NCBI RefSeq assembly: GCF_001552175.1
Contig: NZ_BCQR01000032.1
Coordinates: 19,166 to 83,165, forward strand
Source: Actinomadura kijaniata NBRC 14229
GTDB taxonomy: Bacteria; Actinomycetota; Actinomycetes; Streptosporangiales; Streptosporangiaceae
DNA: 64,000 nt
Reading direction: 5' to 3'
Made by a program: the position numbers and the translations under genes. The notes below the pieces were generated by a model that was not told the DNA's origin, searched no databases, and saw nothing but the letters and a program-made list of their open reading frames with translations. Shown one piece after another: positions 43,388 to 51,871 of this stretch (position 1 is the stretch's first letter; every line of letters begins with the position of its first letter).

Positions 43388-43801
43388 TTACCGGAAGGAG
43401 ATCGGCACGTCGGCCGCGTGGTTCAGGTCGAGGTCACCGATGCCGACCTCGCAGCTGTGAACCTTGCAGTCCACCGTGCCCCAGGCGGTCCCGTCGAACA
43501 GGACGCCCGGGTAGGTGGCGCGGACGGTCAGCGGTGTCGAGAAGTTCCCGCCGGCGTCGGCCTGGCCCTCGACGATGTCCGGGAAGCTGCACGCGAACTT
43601 CCCGGGCTCGACCTCCGCGCACTGCCCGAGGCGGTACGTGGTGCCGGGGTTCAGACCGCTGACGTCGGCCTGGACCACCTGGCCGTCGGTCAGGCCCGTC
43701 GAGGGGGTCACCGTCATCGACGCGTCGGCGGTGGCGGGGGACTGGAGCGTCGTCGCCAGCGCAAGGGCGAGCGCCGACGCTCCGATCAGTTTCCTGAGCA
43801 T
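43388..43801 (-). CDS. Secreted neocarzinostatin-family apoprotein (chromoprotein carrier)
   Basis: 137 residues: a Sec signal peptide (MLRKLIGASALALALATTLQ, cut near SPATA-DA) and a mature part of about 112, the size of neocarzinostatin (113), C-1027 and actinoxanthin apoproteins. The family blocks are present: TVTPSTGLTDGQVV, LGQCAEVEPGKFAC, VLFDGTAWGTVDCKVHSC. Both disulfide pairs keep their spacing (9 and 4 residues between cysteines). Known members bind and stabilise a 9-membered enediyne chromophore outside the cell. Compared with neocarzinostatin, Trp39 is Glu and Phe52 is Ile, while the Phe of LFDG is kept, so the bound ligand probably differs. Last gene of the PKS operon, 45 bases behind the acyltransferase; AAAGGA precedes the ATG. 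Confidence 0.93.
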   Translation of the reverse strand: MLRKLIGASALALALATTLQSPATADASMTVTPSTGLTDGQVVQADVSGLNPGTTYRLGQCAEVEPGKFACSFPDIVEGQADAGGNFSTPLTVRATYPGVLFDGTAWGTVDCKVHSCEVGIGDLDLNHAADVPISFR

Positions 43802-43846
43802 GACTTCCTTTCCGGGAGCTGTGCGCCCGCGGTCGCGGGCGCGTTC

Positions 43847-45922
43847 CTACCTGGTTCCGGCGGGCCGGGCCGCGTCACCGGGCCCGCCGTCGTGCCCGGC
43901 CGGGTGCCGGGCGCGTTCGTGGAGGGCCGCGATGGCCTCGGCGAGCCGATCCAGGTCGGCCGTGTCGGTCCGCTCCCCCTGCCACAGGGACAGCGGATCG
44001 GCGGTGAGGACGGTGCGGAGGCGGTCCAGTTCGGCGCGGGCGGCGGCGACCGCCTCCGACGGCGCCGTGCCGCCGTTGTCCGAATGGACCCGCACCCGTT
44101 CCAGGTCCGTGCGGAGGTCGTCCAGCCGTCCGGTCACCTCGTTCCAGACCGCCTCGACGTGGGTGACCAGTTCCGCCAGGCCGCCGAAGAGCTCGTTCAT
44201 CCGCTCCACCGCCGCCGCGGGGGTGAGGCGCCGCTGCCCGTTGTCGGTGATGTGCCGCTCGGCGAGCGGGGGCGGTTCCTCGCTGACCAGGACCGTGGGG
44301 CCGTCGAACAGCTCGGCGATCCCGGCCGGGCCGCTCTCGGGCGGCCGGCCGGACGCGTCCAGGGTCCGCGCCGCCTGGTCCACCACCGCGGAGTACGCGT
44401 TGAAGATCTCCCACAGGGTCGCCAGGTCCCTGGTGGCCCCGTCCCAGGCCCGTCTGGTGCGGCCGGTCAGGTCCGCGCCGTCGAGCAGCTGCCGTCCCAG
44501 GCTGCGGTCCAGGTCGACGAGGTTCGACCGGATGGCGTCGCGGTCGGCGACCGCCGCCGCGACGCTCGCCGCGACCTCCTCGGGAGGCGCCGCCTTCGTC
44601 GTGCGGGCCGCGGCGGCGGCCGGCCGGGGGACGACGGAACCGGCGGGGCCGGGGAGCACGGCCCTGCGGTCGGGGTCGGCAAAGCGGCGGTCGGCCCATC
44701 TCATGATCGGGCGTTCCAGCAGGAAGTAGCTGAGCGAGGCCAGGATGACGGCGCCGGTGAGCGTGGCGGCCTCCAGGGCCCAGAAGCCGCTCTTGGCGTA
44801 GAGCTGGTCGAGCGTCCTGGCCTCGCCGCCGAACACGGTGCCGGGCTGGAGGTAGAAGTGCATCGCGGCCATGTGCCACAGGTAGACGCCGTACGAGATC
44901 TTCCCGAGGTAGGCCAGCACCCCGTTGCCCAGGACCCGTTCGGTCGACGTCCGCCGCGCCCCGCGCACGACCAGCGGCAGCGACGCGGTCAGCCCGAACA
45001 GCGAGACGATGACGTAGGCGATGAACAGGCCGGACACCGAGTAGTAGTCGTCCATCCCGATGACGCTGAACGGCCGGACGCAGTTGACCACGTACAGGCC
45101 GAGCGAGGCGAGCCAGAACAGCTGCGGACGCGCGGTCGCCAGCCGCACCAGCCGCGGCGTGTCCTTGGGCGACACCTCGGCCAGGGCCAGCTGGACGGCC
45201 ATGAACACGCCCACCGCGATGGTCGGCGCGAACCCCAGCGGCCACCAGAAGATGATGCGGTGGTCCCAGCCCTGGCCGGTCACCACGAACAGCCAGGCGA
45301 CGCCGATCCCCATCAGGACCGGCACCGGGAGCATCAGCCGCCGGGCGCGGGCCGCCGGGGTCGCGCCCCGCCGCGCGAAACCCTGCACGGCCCACGCGAC
45401 CAGCGGCAGCGCCAGGTACCACTGGACCATGCTCGGCACGCTCCAGGTGACCTCCATGCCGTTCATCGGGTTGGCCTCGAAGGGCGTCGGCACGTAGATG
45501 TGGAGCAGCAGGGCGGGCCACAGGGCGGACCAGCCGTCGTCGAGGACGTCGCGGTTCAGCGTCAGCAGCATCACCGCGTACAGGACGTAGTAGGCGGGCA
45601 GCAACCGGAGCATCCGGCGCACGAAGCCGTTGCGCTGCGAGGGGGCCCGTTCGCCCCGGATGATCGCCCTGGCGACCGGCCGGAAGTAGAACATCGCCGG
45701 CAGGGCGAACAGCACGCCGATGAAGGCGGGCATGCCGCTCACGAAGAAGGCCCCGACGACGTTGCTCGGCGGCTGCGCGGGTTCGAACTCCCGCGTTCCC
45801 AGCAGCGCCGAGAACATCGCCACGTGCACGGTCAGCAGGCCGAGCGAGGCCACCGCCCGGAGCCCGAATATCGCCGACGAACGGGTCCGCCCGCCGCCCG
45901 AAGCTTCCACTACGCTCACCAC
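43847..45922 (-). CDS. OafA/acyltransferase-3 membrane protein with long C-terminal helical extension
   Basis: 691 residues. Residues 20-400 match acyltransferase family 3: GLRAVASLGLLTVHVAMFSA with the family His, about ten membrane helices, and LGKISYGVYLWHMAAMHFYL. Such proteins move acyl groups from a cytoplasmic donor to sugars, lipids or natural products. After an Ala/Pro linker (about 425-445) come some 240 residues of predicted amphipathic helix (RSNLVDLDRSLGRQLLDGAD; GGLAELVTHVEAVWNEVTGR) that I do not recognise in OafA proteins. It sits between the small ORF and the apoprotein gene in the PKS operon. Start GTG 45922 or 45919 behind AAAGGA. Could transfer the aromatic acyl group or act on an unrelated envelope target. 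Confidence 0.82.
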   Translation of the reverse strand: MVSVVEASGGGRTRSSAIFGLRAVASLGLLTVHVAMFSALLGTREFEPAQPPSNVVGAFFVSGMPAFIGVLFALPAMFYFRPVARAIIRGERAPSQRNGFVRRMLRLLPAYYVLYAVMLLTLNRDVLDDGWSALWPALLLHIYVPTPFEANPMNGMEVTWSVPSMVQWYLALPLVAWAVQGFARRGATPAARARRLMLPVPVLMGIGVAWLFVVTGQGWDHRIIFWWPLGFAPTIAVGVFMAVQLALAEVSPKDTPRLVRLATARPQLFWLASLGLYVVNCVRPFSVIGMDDYYSVSGLFIAYVIVSLFGLTASLPLVVRGARRTSTERVLGNGVLAYLGKISYGVYLWHMAAMHFYLQPGTVFGGEARTLDQLYAKSGFWALEAATLTGAVILASLSYFLLERPIMRWADRRFADPDRRAVLPGPAGSVVPRPAAAAARTTKAAPPEEVAASVAAAVADRDAIRSNLVDLDRSLGRQLLDGADLTGRTRRAWDGATRDLATLWEIFNAYSAVVDQAARTLDASGRPPESGPAGIAELFDGPTVLVSEEPPPLAERHITDNGQRRLTPAAAVERMNELFGGLAELVTHVEAVWNEVTGRLDDLRTDLERVRVHSDNGGTAPSEAVAAARAELDRLRTVLTADPLSLWQGERTDTADLDRLAEAIAALHERARHPAGHDGGPGDAARPAGTR

Positions 45923-45995
45923 TACGTCCTTTCGCGATCCGGCCGACCGGCCCGCTGCCGGTACGGTTGCTCAGGGCGGCGGGGCGCGCCCCGGT

Positions 45996-46175
45996 TCAGT
46001 CGACGACGGCCCTGATGAAGCTCAGGCTCTCCCTGAGCCACGGTCCCTCCAGGGTCTGCACGACCTTCTTGAGGTCGGGGACCTGTCCCTCGAGGAGCTC
46101 CTTCACGACCCGCAGCTCGCTGGAGTTCACGCTGAAGGTCTTGGTGCCGTCCTCGTTGTCGGTCACTTTCGGCAT
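45996..46175 (-). CDS. Small 59-residue acidic protein in the PKS operon
   Basis: MPKVTDNEDGTKTFSVNSSE begins the product, which ends WLRESLSFIRAVVD. ATG 46175 has AAGGGAG five bases upstream, and the gene lies between the PKS stop (46-base gap) and the acyltransferase start (74-base gap) on the same strand, so it is well supported though short. Predicted form is a beta-like N-terminus followed by one or two amphipathic helices (ELRVVKELLEGQVPDLKKVV). It has no Cys, no signal peptide and no membrane segment. I do not recognise a family. A PKS partner, chaperone-like or regulatory peptide are possibilities without evidence. Confidence 0.75.
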   Translation of the reverse strand: MPKVTDNEDGTKTFSVNSSELRVVKELLEGQVPDLKKVVQTLEGPWLRESLSFIRAVVD

Positions 46176-46220
46176 GCCGGTCTCCCTTCTGATCGGTTGG
46201 TCGTGGACGCGGGGAGGGCC

Positions 46221-49200
46221 CTACGCGCCGACCGGCTCCACCGCGGCGTCGTCGTCGTGGGTGTCGTGGGCGTCGTCGTGCGCGCCGTCGTCGGGGCGGA
46301 GCGCGTCGAGGAGGTGGCCGGCGAGCGCGGCGATGCTCGGCTTGCTCCACAGGATGTTGGGCGGCAGGTCGAGGCCGTAGCGGCGCTGCATCCGCACCCG
46401 GAGCGCGACGGTCATCACCGAGTCGACGCCGAGTTCGGCCAGCGGCCGCTTGAGCTCGATCTCCTCGGCGGCCAGGTTCAGCTCGGCGGCGACCTGCTCG
46501 CGGACGTCGGCGGTCATCAGGGCGAGCCGCTCGTCCTCCGCCGGTCCGGCCCAGTCGATGGTGAAGGCGTCGCCGGCGTCACCGGCGTCCTCGGCCACGG
46601 TCAGCTCGCGGAACATCGGCACCCGCGGCGTGCCCGGCGGCAGCGGCAGGACGCGCAGCACCGCCTTGTAGGGCGAGCGGAAGCGGTCGGCGAACGACCA
46701 GGACCGGAACGCCTCGGTGGCGGTGACCACCTCCAGCCCGCGGGAGTTGGCCTCCAGCATGGTGCCGTCGATGGCCTCCGACATGCCCATCCCGCGCCAC
46801 GACGTCCAGCCGAGGCTGACCGTCTCGGTCCCGCCCGCGGCCTGGCGGTGCGCGGCGAGCGCGTCGAGGTAGGAGTTGGCCGACGCGTAGCCGGCCTGGC
46901 CGGTGAGCCGGGCGAACTGGCCGCAGGAGGAGAACAGGACCATGAAGTCCAGCGAGCCGGGCGGGAAGATCCGGTGCAGCACCATCGCGCCGACGGCCTT
47001 CGGCCCGAGCACGTCGTGCAGGCCGCTCCGGTCCACCTTGCCGACCATCGCGTCGCGGACCACGCCCGCGGCGTGGACGACGCCCCGGACGGGCGGCAGC
47101 CCGTGGGCGGACGGGTCCAGCGCCTCGGCGACCCGGTCGGCGTCGGTGATGTCGAGCGCCAGCACCTTGACGGTCGCGCCCAGGGCCTCCAGCGCCTGCA
47201 CGCCCGCGATCTGGCGGCGGACCCGCGCGTCGCGCACGCGCGGCCACTGCGAGCGGGGCGGCAGGCCGTGCCGGCCCACCAGCAGGAACCGGCGCGCGCC
47301 GAGGTCCACGAGCCATTCGGCCACCGCCAGTCCCAGCGCGCCCAGCCCACCGGTGATCAGGTAGGTCCCGGACGGCTGGCAGCGCAGCGTCCCGCCCTCG
47401 GCCGGACGCGTGATCGGGACCAGCCGCGGTACCTCGGCCGCGTCCCCCGTCAGGGAGATGACGTCCTCCTCGCCCGCGGCGCGCTCCATGAGGGTCAGGA
47501 ACCGCTGGCCGGTGTCGTCGTTCAGGTCGGTGACGTCGACGAGCCCGCCCCACAGCTCGGGGTGCTCCCCGGCGACGATGCGCGCGGCGCCCCACAGCGG
47601 CGCGTGGGCCAGCGACGTCTCCTCCCGCGCGGTGCGCACCCCCCGCGTCAGGCACCACAGCCGCGTGTCCCGGGCCGGGTCGCCGGAGCGCAGGCCCTCG
47701 GCCAGCCGCTGCGCCGTGCGCAGGAGCATCCAGGCGTTGTCCTCGGCGACCCGCTCGGGCGGTTCGCCGTTCGTCGCCGACGGCGCGACGACGACCGCGT
47801 CGGCCGCGGCGAGCGCGTCCCGGTCCAGTTCCTCCGCCGCGAAGGCGCGGGCGCAGTCGATCCCGGCCTCCTCCAGCTGCCCGGTGAGGCGGCCCGCCAG
47901 GGCGCCGTCGCCGACCAGCACGACCCGCCGCACCGGCCGGCGACCGGCGCGCTCGGCGCCGTCGAGGGCGAACGGGTGCCAGTCGATCTCGTGGACGAGG
48001 TCGCGGGGCGAGGCCACCGCGCCGGGCTCGTCCTTCAGCGCGGCGAACCGCAGCCCGGTGACCTCGCCGACGACCTGCCCGCTCTCGTCGGCGATCAGCA
48101 CGTCGACGGTGTCCTCCGGGGAGGCCGGCGACCGGCGCGAGTGCACGACGATCCGGGCGGGCGGCTCCCCGCGGAACGCCACCGCGTCGATGTGGCAGGA
48201 CATCCACAGCCTGCGGGCGTCCTCGGGCGTCACCACCACGGCGCTGATGGTCAGCGCGCCGTCGATGACGTGGGCCCAGCTGGCGGCGTGCTCGGCGGGC
48301 GACGGCTCGATCGTGATCAGGGCGAGCTGCTCGGCGTCGTTGCGGCGCAGCTCGGTGACCTCCCAGTCGAAGGCGTAGCCGCCGACGCCCATGGTCCGGA
48401 ACATGTCGTCCACCGCCGACCAGGGCGTCCGCCGGTCGCACCGGGCGCGCACGGCCTCGACGTCCACCGTGCCCGCCGCCGGCTCCCGCCCCCGGTCGAC
48501 GGTCGCGGTCACGTGGGTGAGCCACTCGTGCTCGGTGTCCCCGTCGGCGACCCGCGTCGCCAGCCGCAGCGCGTTCTCGGCCAGCACGACCTGGACCACG
48601 CGCGGCGGGGTGACCGCGACGGGGGTGCGGAGCACGATGTCGCTCAGGGCGGGCGGCCTGCCGTCGGGTCCGGTGGCCGCCGTCGCGAACGTGTCGATGA
48701 TGACGGCGGCGGGCGTGATCTCGACGCCGACGACCTCGTGGCTCTGCGGGTACGGGCGGCAGGTCAGGTCGAGGTGGGTCTGCCACACCTGGCGGACCGG
48801 GCTGTCGCTGACCGTCATGCGGCCGCCGAGCAGGGTGTGGCGGTCCGGGTCGTGGCCCCCGCCGAACCCGGCCTCGTGGTCGGAGCCGGAGAACACCCAG
48901 TAGGGCCGGTGCTGCCACGCCACGGCGGGCATCTCGACCAGCGTCCCGCCGGGGTGCTCGCGCGACCAGTCCACGGCCGCGCCGTTGCAGTGGAGCGTGG
49001 CCAGGTTGCCGAGCAGGGTGCGCGCCTCGTCGGAGTCCCGGCGCAGGCTCGGCACGGCGGTGGCGTCCTCCACCCCCATGTGGTCGCAGGTCTCGGCGAT
49101 CGAGTGCGTCACCACCGGGTGGGCCGACAGCTCCACGAACAGCCGGTGGCCGTCCTCCAGGGCCGCCTGGACCGCCTGCGTGAACCGGACCGGCTGCCGC

Positions 49201-51542
49201 AGGTTGGTGGTCCAGTACGCGTCGTCGCGCGCCTCGTCGGACCGGGGGTCGGCCAGCGCGGTGGTGTACAGCGGGATCCGTGCCGGACGGGGGTGCAGCT
49301 CCGCCGCGGCGGCCCGCACCTCGGCGGTCACCGCGTCGACGTGCGGGCTGTGGAACGCGATGTCCGTCGCGACCTGCCGGACGTCGATGTCCTCGGCCCT
49401 CAGCTCGTCGGCGAGGGCGGCGACGGCCTTGCGGTCGCCGGAGACGACCGTCGACCCGGGGCTGGCCGCGATGCCCACCCCGACGTCGGTGCGGTCGCCG
49501 AGCCGGCGCCGGCACTCCTCCCAGTCCAGCGCGACCAGGGCCATCGCGCCCGGCCCCTCCACCCGGCGCAGCGCCGTCGCCCGGCGGCAGGCGAACCGGG
49601 CGGCCTCCCGCACGTCGAGGCATCCGGCCACCACGGCGGCGGCGATCTCCCCCACCGAGTGGCCGATGACCGCGCCGGGGGCGAGGCCGTGCCGGCGCCA
49701 CACCTCGGCGAGGCCGATCTGCATGGCGAAGGTGAGCGCCTGGACGTGCGAGGCGCTCCACGGGCCGCCCCTGGTCAGCGCCGCCCGCGGGGTCCAGCCG
49801 AGCTCCGCCTCGAACACCTCGGCCAGCGAGTCGATCGCGGCGGCGAACGCGGGCTCCTCCTCCAGCAGTTGGCGTCCCATGCCCGACCACTGGGCGCCGT
49901 GCCCGGAGAACACCCAGACCGGTCCCGTGGCCTGCCCGGCCGCCGTGCGCGCCGTGACCAGCCCCGGCGCCCGGCGCTCCTCGGCCAGGGCGTGCAGGGC
50001 CGCCGCCAGCTCGGCGGTGGAGCCGGCGACGACCGCCGCCCGCTGCGCCAGGTGCGACCGGCGCCGGGACAGCGTGTGCCCGACCGACTCCAGGTCGGCG
50101 TCGGGGTTGTCGGCCAGCCAGTCCGCGGTCTTCCCGGCGAGGGCGCGGAGCCCCGCCTCGGACATCGCCGACAGCGGGAAGACCGACGCCCGGCGGGCGT
50201 CGCGGCGCGGCCGCGCCGTCTCCGGGCGGGCCTGCCCGGACGGGGCCTCCTGCAGGACGAGGTGGGCGATCGTCCCGCCCACGCCGTAGCTCGACACGCC
50301 GGCCCGCCGCGGGGTCCCGTTCGCGGTCCAGGGGGTGCGCTCGCCGACCAGGCGCAGCCCGCAGGACTCCCAGTCCACGTCGGGGTGCGGCTCCGAGTGC
50401 AGGCTCGGCGGCAGTTCGCCGTGCCGCAGGGCGAGCACGGTCTTGATGACCCCGGCGATCCCCGATCCGCCCTCGATGTGGCCGATGTTCGGCTTCAGCG
50501 AGCCGACCAGGCAGGGGTCGTCCGCCCGGCGGCCCCGGCCGAACACCTCGGCCAGCGCCAGGGCCTCCTCGCGGTCCCCGACCGGGGTGCCGGTCCCGTG
50601 CGCCTCGACGTACCCGACCGTGTCCGGTGCGATGGCCGCGCGCCGGTAGACCTCGCGCAGCATGTGCTGCTGGGCCTGGCTGTTCGGCGCCATCATGCCG
50701 TCGGAGCGGCCGTCCTGGAACACGCCGCTGCCGAGCACCACGGCCAGCACCGGGTCCCCGTCGCGCCGGGCGTCGGCCAGCCGCTTCAGGACCACCACGC
50801 CCGCGCCCTCGCCGCGGCCGTAGCCGTCGGCGTCCCTGTCGAACGCCTTGCTGCGCCCGTCCGGTGAGGTCGCGCCGGCGGCGTCCAGGGCCACGAACAG
50901 GGCGGGCGTCGCCATGATGTTGACACCGCCGACGATGGCCAGCGGCGTCTCCCCCGACCGCAGGCTCTGGCACGCGTAGTGCAGCGCGGTCAGCGAGCCC
51001 GCGCACGCGGTGTCGAAGGCCACGCTCGGCCCGCGCAGGTCCAGGAAGTAGGAGGTCCGGTTGGCGATCCCGTAGTAGGTCGTCCCGTTGACGGCGTACG
51101 CGCCGGTGCGCGGGATGTCCTCCAGGAGGCGGCGGCCGTAGTCGTTGGAGTTCGCGGCGGTGAACACGCCCGCCTCCGAGCCGCGCAGCGACAGCGGGGG
51201 GATTCCGGCGTTCGCCAGCGCCTCCCACGCCAGTTCCAGAATGATGCGCTGTTGCGGGTCGAGGAAATCGGCCTCGCGCGGTGAGATGCCGAAGAAGTCG
51301 GCGTCGAATCCCTCGATGTCGTCGAGGAAGGAGCCGAGTCGCGTCGTCCGCCGCATGATCGCGGTCGCCTGCGGGCTGCTCGACGCGTACGGTTCCCATC
51401 GTTTGTCCGGCATCTGGCCCACCGAATGCCGGCCCTCGGCGAGGAAAGACCACAGCTCGTCCGGCGAGGACAGGTCGGGAGAGAACCTGCAGCTCATCCC
51501 CACGATCGCTATGGCTTCCGAGAGTTTCCCAGTCTCGCCCAT
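46221..51542 (-). CDS. Iterative type I PKS, 6-methylsalicylate/naphthoate synthase type (KS-AT-DH-KR-ACP)
   Basis: 1773 residues from ATG 51542 (GGAGGAG upstream); a longer frame adds 16 residues without a ribosome site. KS: Cys180 in DTACAGSL (usually DTACSSSL), His315 (VEAHGTG), His355 (NIGHIEGG). AT: Ser629 in GHSVGE, with IAFH at 728-731 indicating malonyl-CoA. DH/thioester-hydrolase-like domain: His935 in [19 protein letters not shown] at about 1400 and the [19 protein letters not shown] active-site block. ACP: Ser1708 in GVDSVM. Bacterial enzymes of this layout (NcsB, MdpB, AziB, ChlB1) build 6-methylsalicylic or naphthoic acids from malonyl-CoA; which one is made here cannot be read off. 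It lacks the C-terminal phosphopantetheinyl transferase and domain order of an enediyne PKS. Operon: PKS, small protein, acyltransferase, apoprotein. Confidence 0.94.
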   Translation of the reverse strand: MGETGKLSEAIAIVGMSCRFSPDLSSPDELWSFLAEGRHSVGQMPDKRWEPYASSSPQATAIMRRTTRLGSFLDDIEGFDADFFGISPREADFLDPQQRIILELAWEALANAGIPPLSLRGSEAGVFTAANSNDYGRRLLEDIPRTGAYAVNGTTYYGIANRTSYFLDLRGPSVAFDTACAGSLTALHYACQSLRSGETPLAIVGGVNIMATPALFVALDAAGATSPDGRSKAFDRDADGYGRGEGAGVVVLKRLADARRDGDPVLAVVLGSGVFQDGRSDGMMAPNSQAQQHMLREVYRRAAIAPDTVGYVEAHGTGTPVGDREEALALAEVFGRGRRADDPCLVGSLKPNIGHIEGGSGIAGVIKTVLALRHGELPPSLHSEPHPDVDWESCGLRLVGERTPWTANGTPRRAGVSSYGVGGTIAHLVLQEAPSGQARPETARPRRDARRASVFPLSAMSEAGLRALAGKTADWLADNPDADLESVGHTLSRRRSHLAQRAAVVAGSTAELAAALHALAEERRAPGLVTARTAAGQATGPVWVFSGHGAQWSGMGRQLLEEEPAFAAAIDSLAEVFEAELGWTPRAALTRGGPWSASHVQALTFAMQIGLAEVWRRHGLAPGAVIGHSVGEIAAAVVAGCLDVREAARFACRRATALRRVEGPGAMALVALDWEECRRRLGDRTDVGVGIAASPGSTVVSGDRKAVAALADELRAEDIDVRQVATDIAFHSPHVDAVTAEVRAAAAELHPRPARIPLYTTALADPRSDEARDDAYWTTNLRQPVRFTQAVQAALEDGHRLFVELSAHPVVTHSIAETCDHMGVEDATAVPSLRRDSDEARTLLGNLATLHCNGAAVDWSREHPGGTLVEMPAVAWQHRPYWVFSGSDHEAGFGGGHDPDRHTLLGGRMTVSDSPVRQVWQTHLDLTCRPYPQSHEVVGVEITPAAVIIDTFATAATGPDGRPPALSDIVLRTPVAVTPPRVVQVVLAENALRLATRVADGDTEHEWLTHVTATVDRGREPAAGTVDVEAVRARCDRRTPWSAVDDMFRTMGVGGYAFDWEVTELRRNDAEQLALITIEPSPAEHAASWAHVIDGALTISAVVVTPEDARRLWMSCHIDAVAFRGEPPARIVVHSRRSPASPEDTVDVLIADESGQVVGEVTGLRFAALKDEPGAVASPRDLVHEIDWHPFALDGAERAGRRPVRRVVLVGDGALAGRLTGQLEEAGIDCARAFAAEELDRDALAAADAVVVAPSATNGEPPERVAEDNAWMLLRTAQRLAEGLRSGDPARDTRLWCLTRGVRTAREETSLAHAPLWGAARIVAGEHPELWGGLVDVTDLNDDTGQRFLTLMERAAGEEDVISLTGDAAEVPRLVPITRPAEGGTLRCQPSGTYLITGGLGALGLAVAEWLVDLGARRFLLVGRHGLPPRSQWPRVRDARVRRQIAGVQALEALGATVKVLALDITDADRVAEALDPSAHGLPPVRGVVHAAGVVRDAMVGKVDRSGLHDVLGPKAVGAMVLHRIFPPGSLDFMVLFSSCGQFARLTGQAGYASANSYLDALAAHRQAAGGTETVSLGWTSWRGMGMSEAIDGTMLEANSRGLEVVTATEAFRSWSFADRFRSPYKAVLRVLPLPPGTPRVPMFRELTVAEDAGDAGDAFTIDWAGPAEDERLALMTADVREQVAAELNLAAEEIELKRPLAELGVDSVMTVALRVRMQRRYGLDLPPNILWSKPSIAALAGHLLDALRPDDGAHDDAHDTHDDDAAVEPVGA

Positions 51543-51717
51543 ATCGTGCTCCTCCAAGGAACCGGCATCCCGAGAATCGGAATACCGCACAAACCCCGTT
51601 CACCTCGAAAGGTCGATCTCTCCACCCTTTCCAGGTACGAACAAATGTTTGAACGATCCGATCTCCAGCTCGAACACTAAGCCCGCCCACAGGGCGAGGG
51701 AAGGTCGTTCCCGGTAC

Positions 51718-51737
51718 CGAGCAATTACAAAGAAGGC
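51718..51737 (+). promoter_or_regulatory. Recurrent cluster promoter element, copy B (PKS/ligase divergent promoter)
   Basis: CGAGCAATTACAAAGAAGGC, 18 of 20 identical to copy A at 32039-32058. It lies in the 329-base gap between the divergent PKS and ligase genes, 134 bases before the ligase start. The same gap contains GAACAAATGTTTGAAC-like dyad sequence at about 51645-51660, another candidate operator. No coding potential is seen in the gap. Confidence 0.5.
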
Positions 51738-51871
51738 AGTTCAGGAGAAGCGGCCGTCAACGGTCTCCGGTGATCCTTGTGCAGTTGACGAACCGATCAT
51801 CCGTGTCGCGCCGAAAGGGCCGTGCGCCAGCGCGGTTCCCGTGGCGCGCGTCGTTCCGGAGGAGGCGCCAG

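Noticed and set aside
45720..50867. Very long plus-strand open frame across the PKS gene
   Set aside because: It is antisense to a fully conserved PKS, is Arg/Gly/Pro/His-rich and has no domain; such shadows are expected in GC-rich DNA.
46221..51542. Could the large PKS be an enediyne PKSE?
   Set aside because: Domain order is KS-AT-DH-KR-ACP with a C-terminal ACP and no C-terminal phosphopantetheinyl transferase. PKSEs have KS-AT-ACP-KR-DH-PPT.
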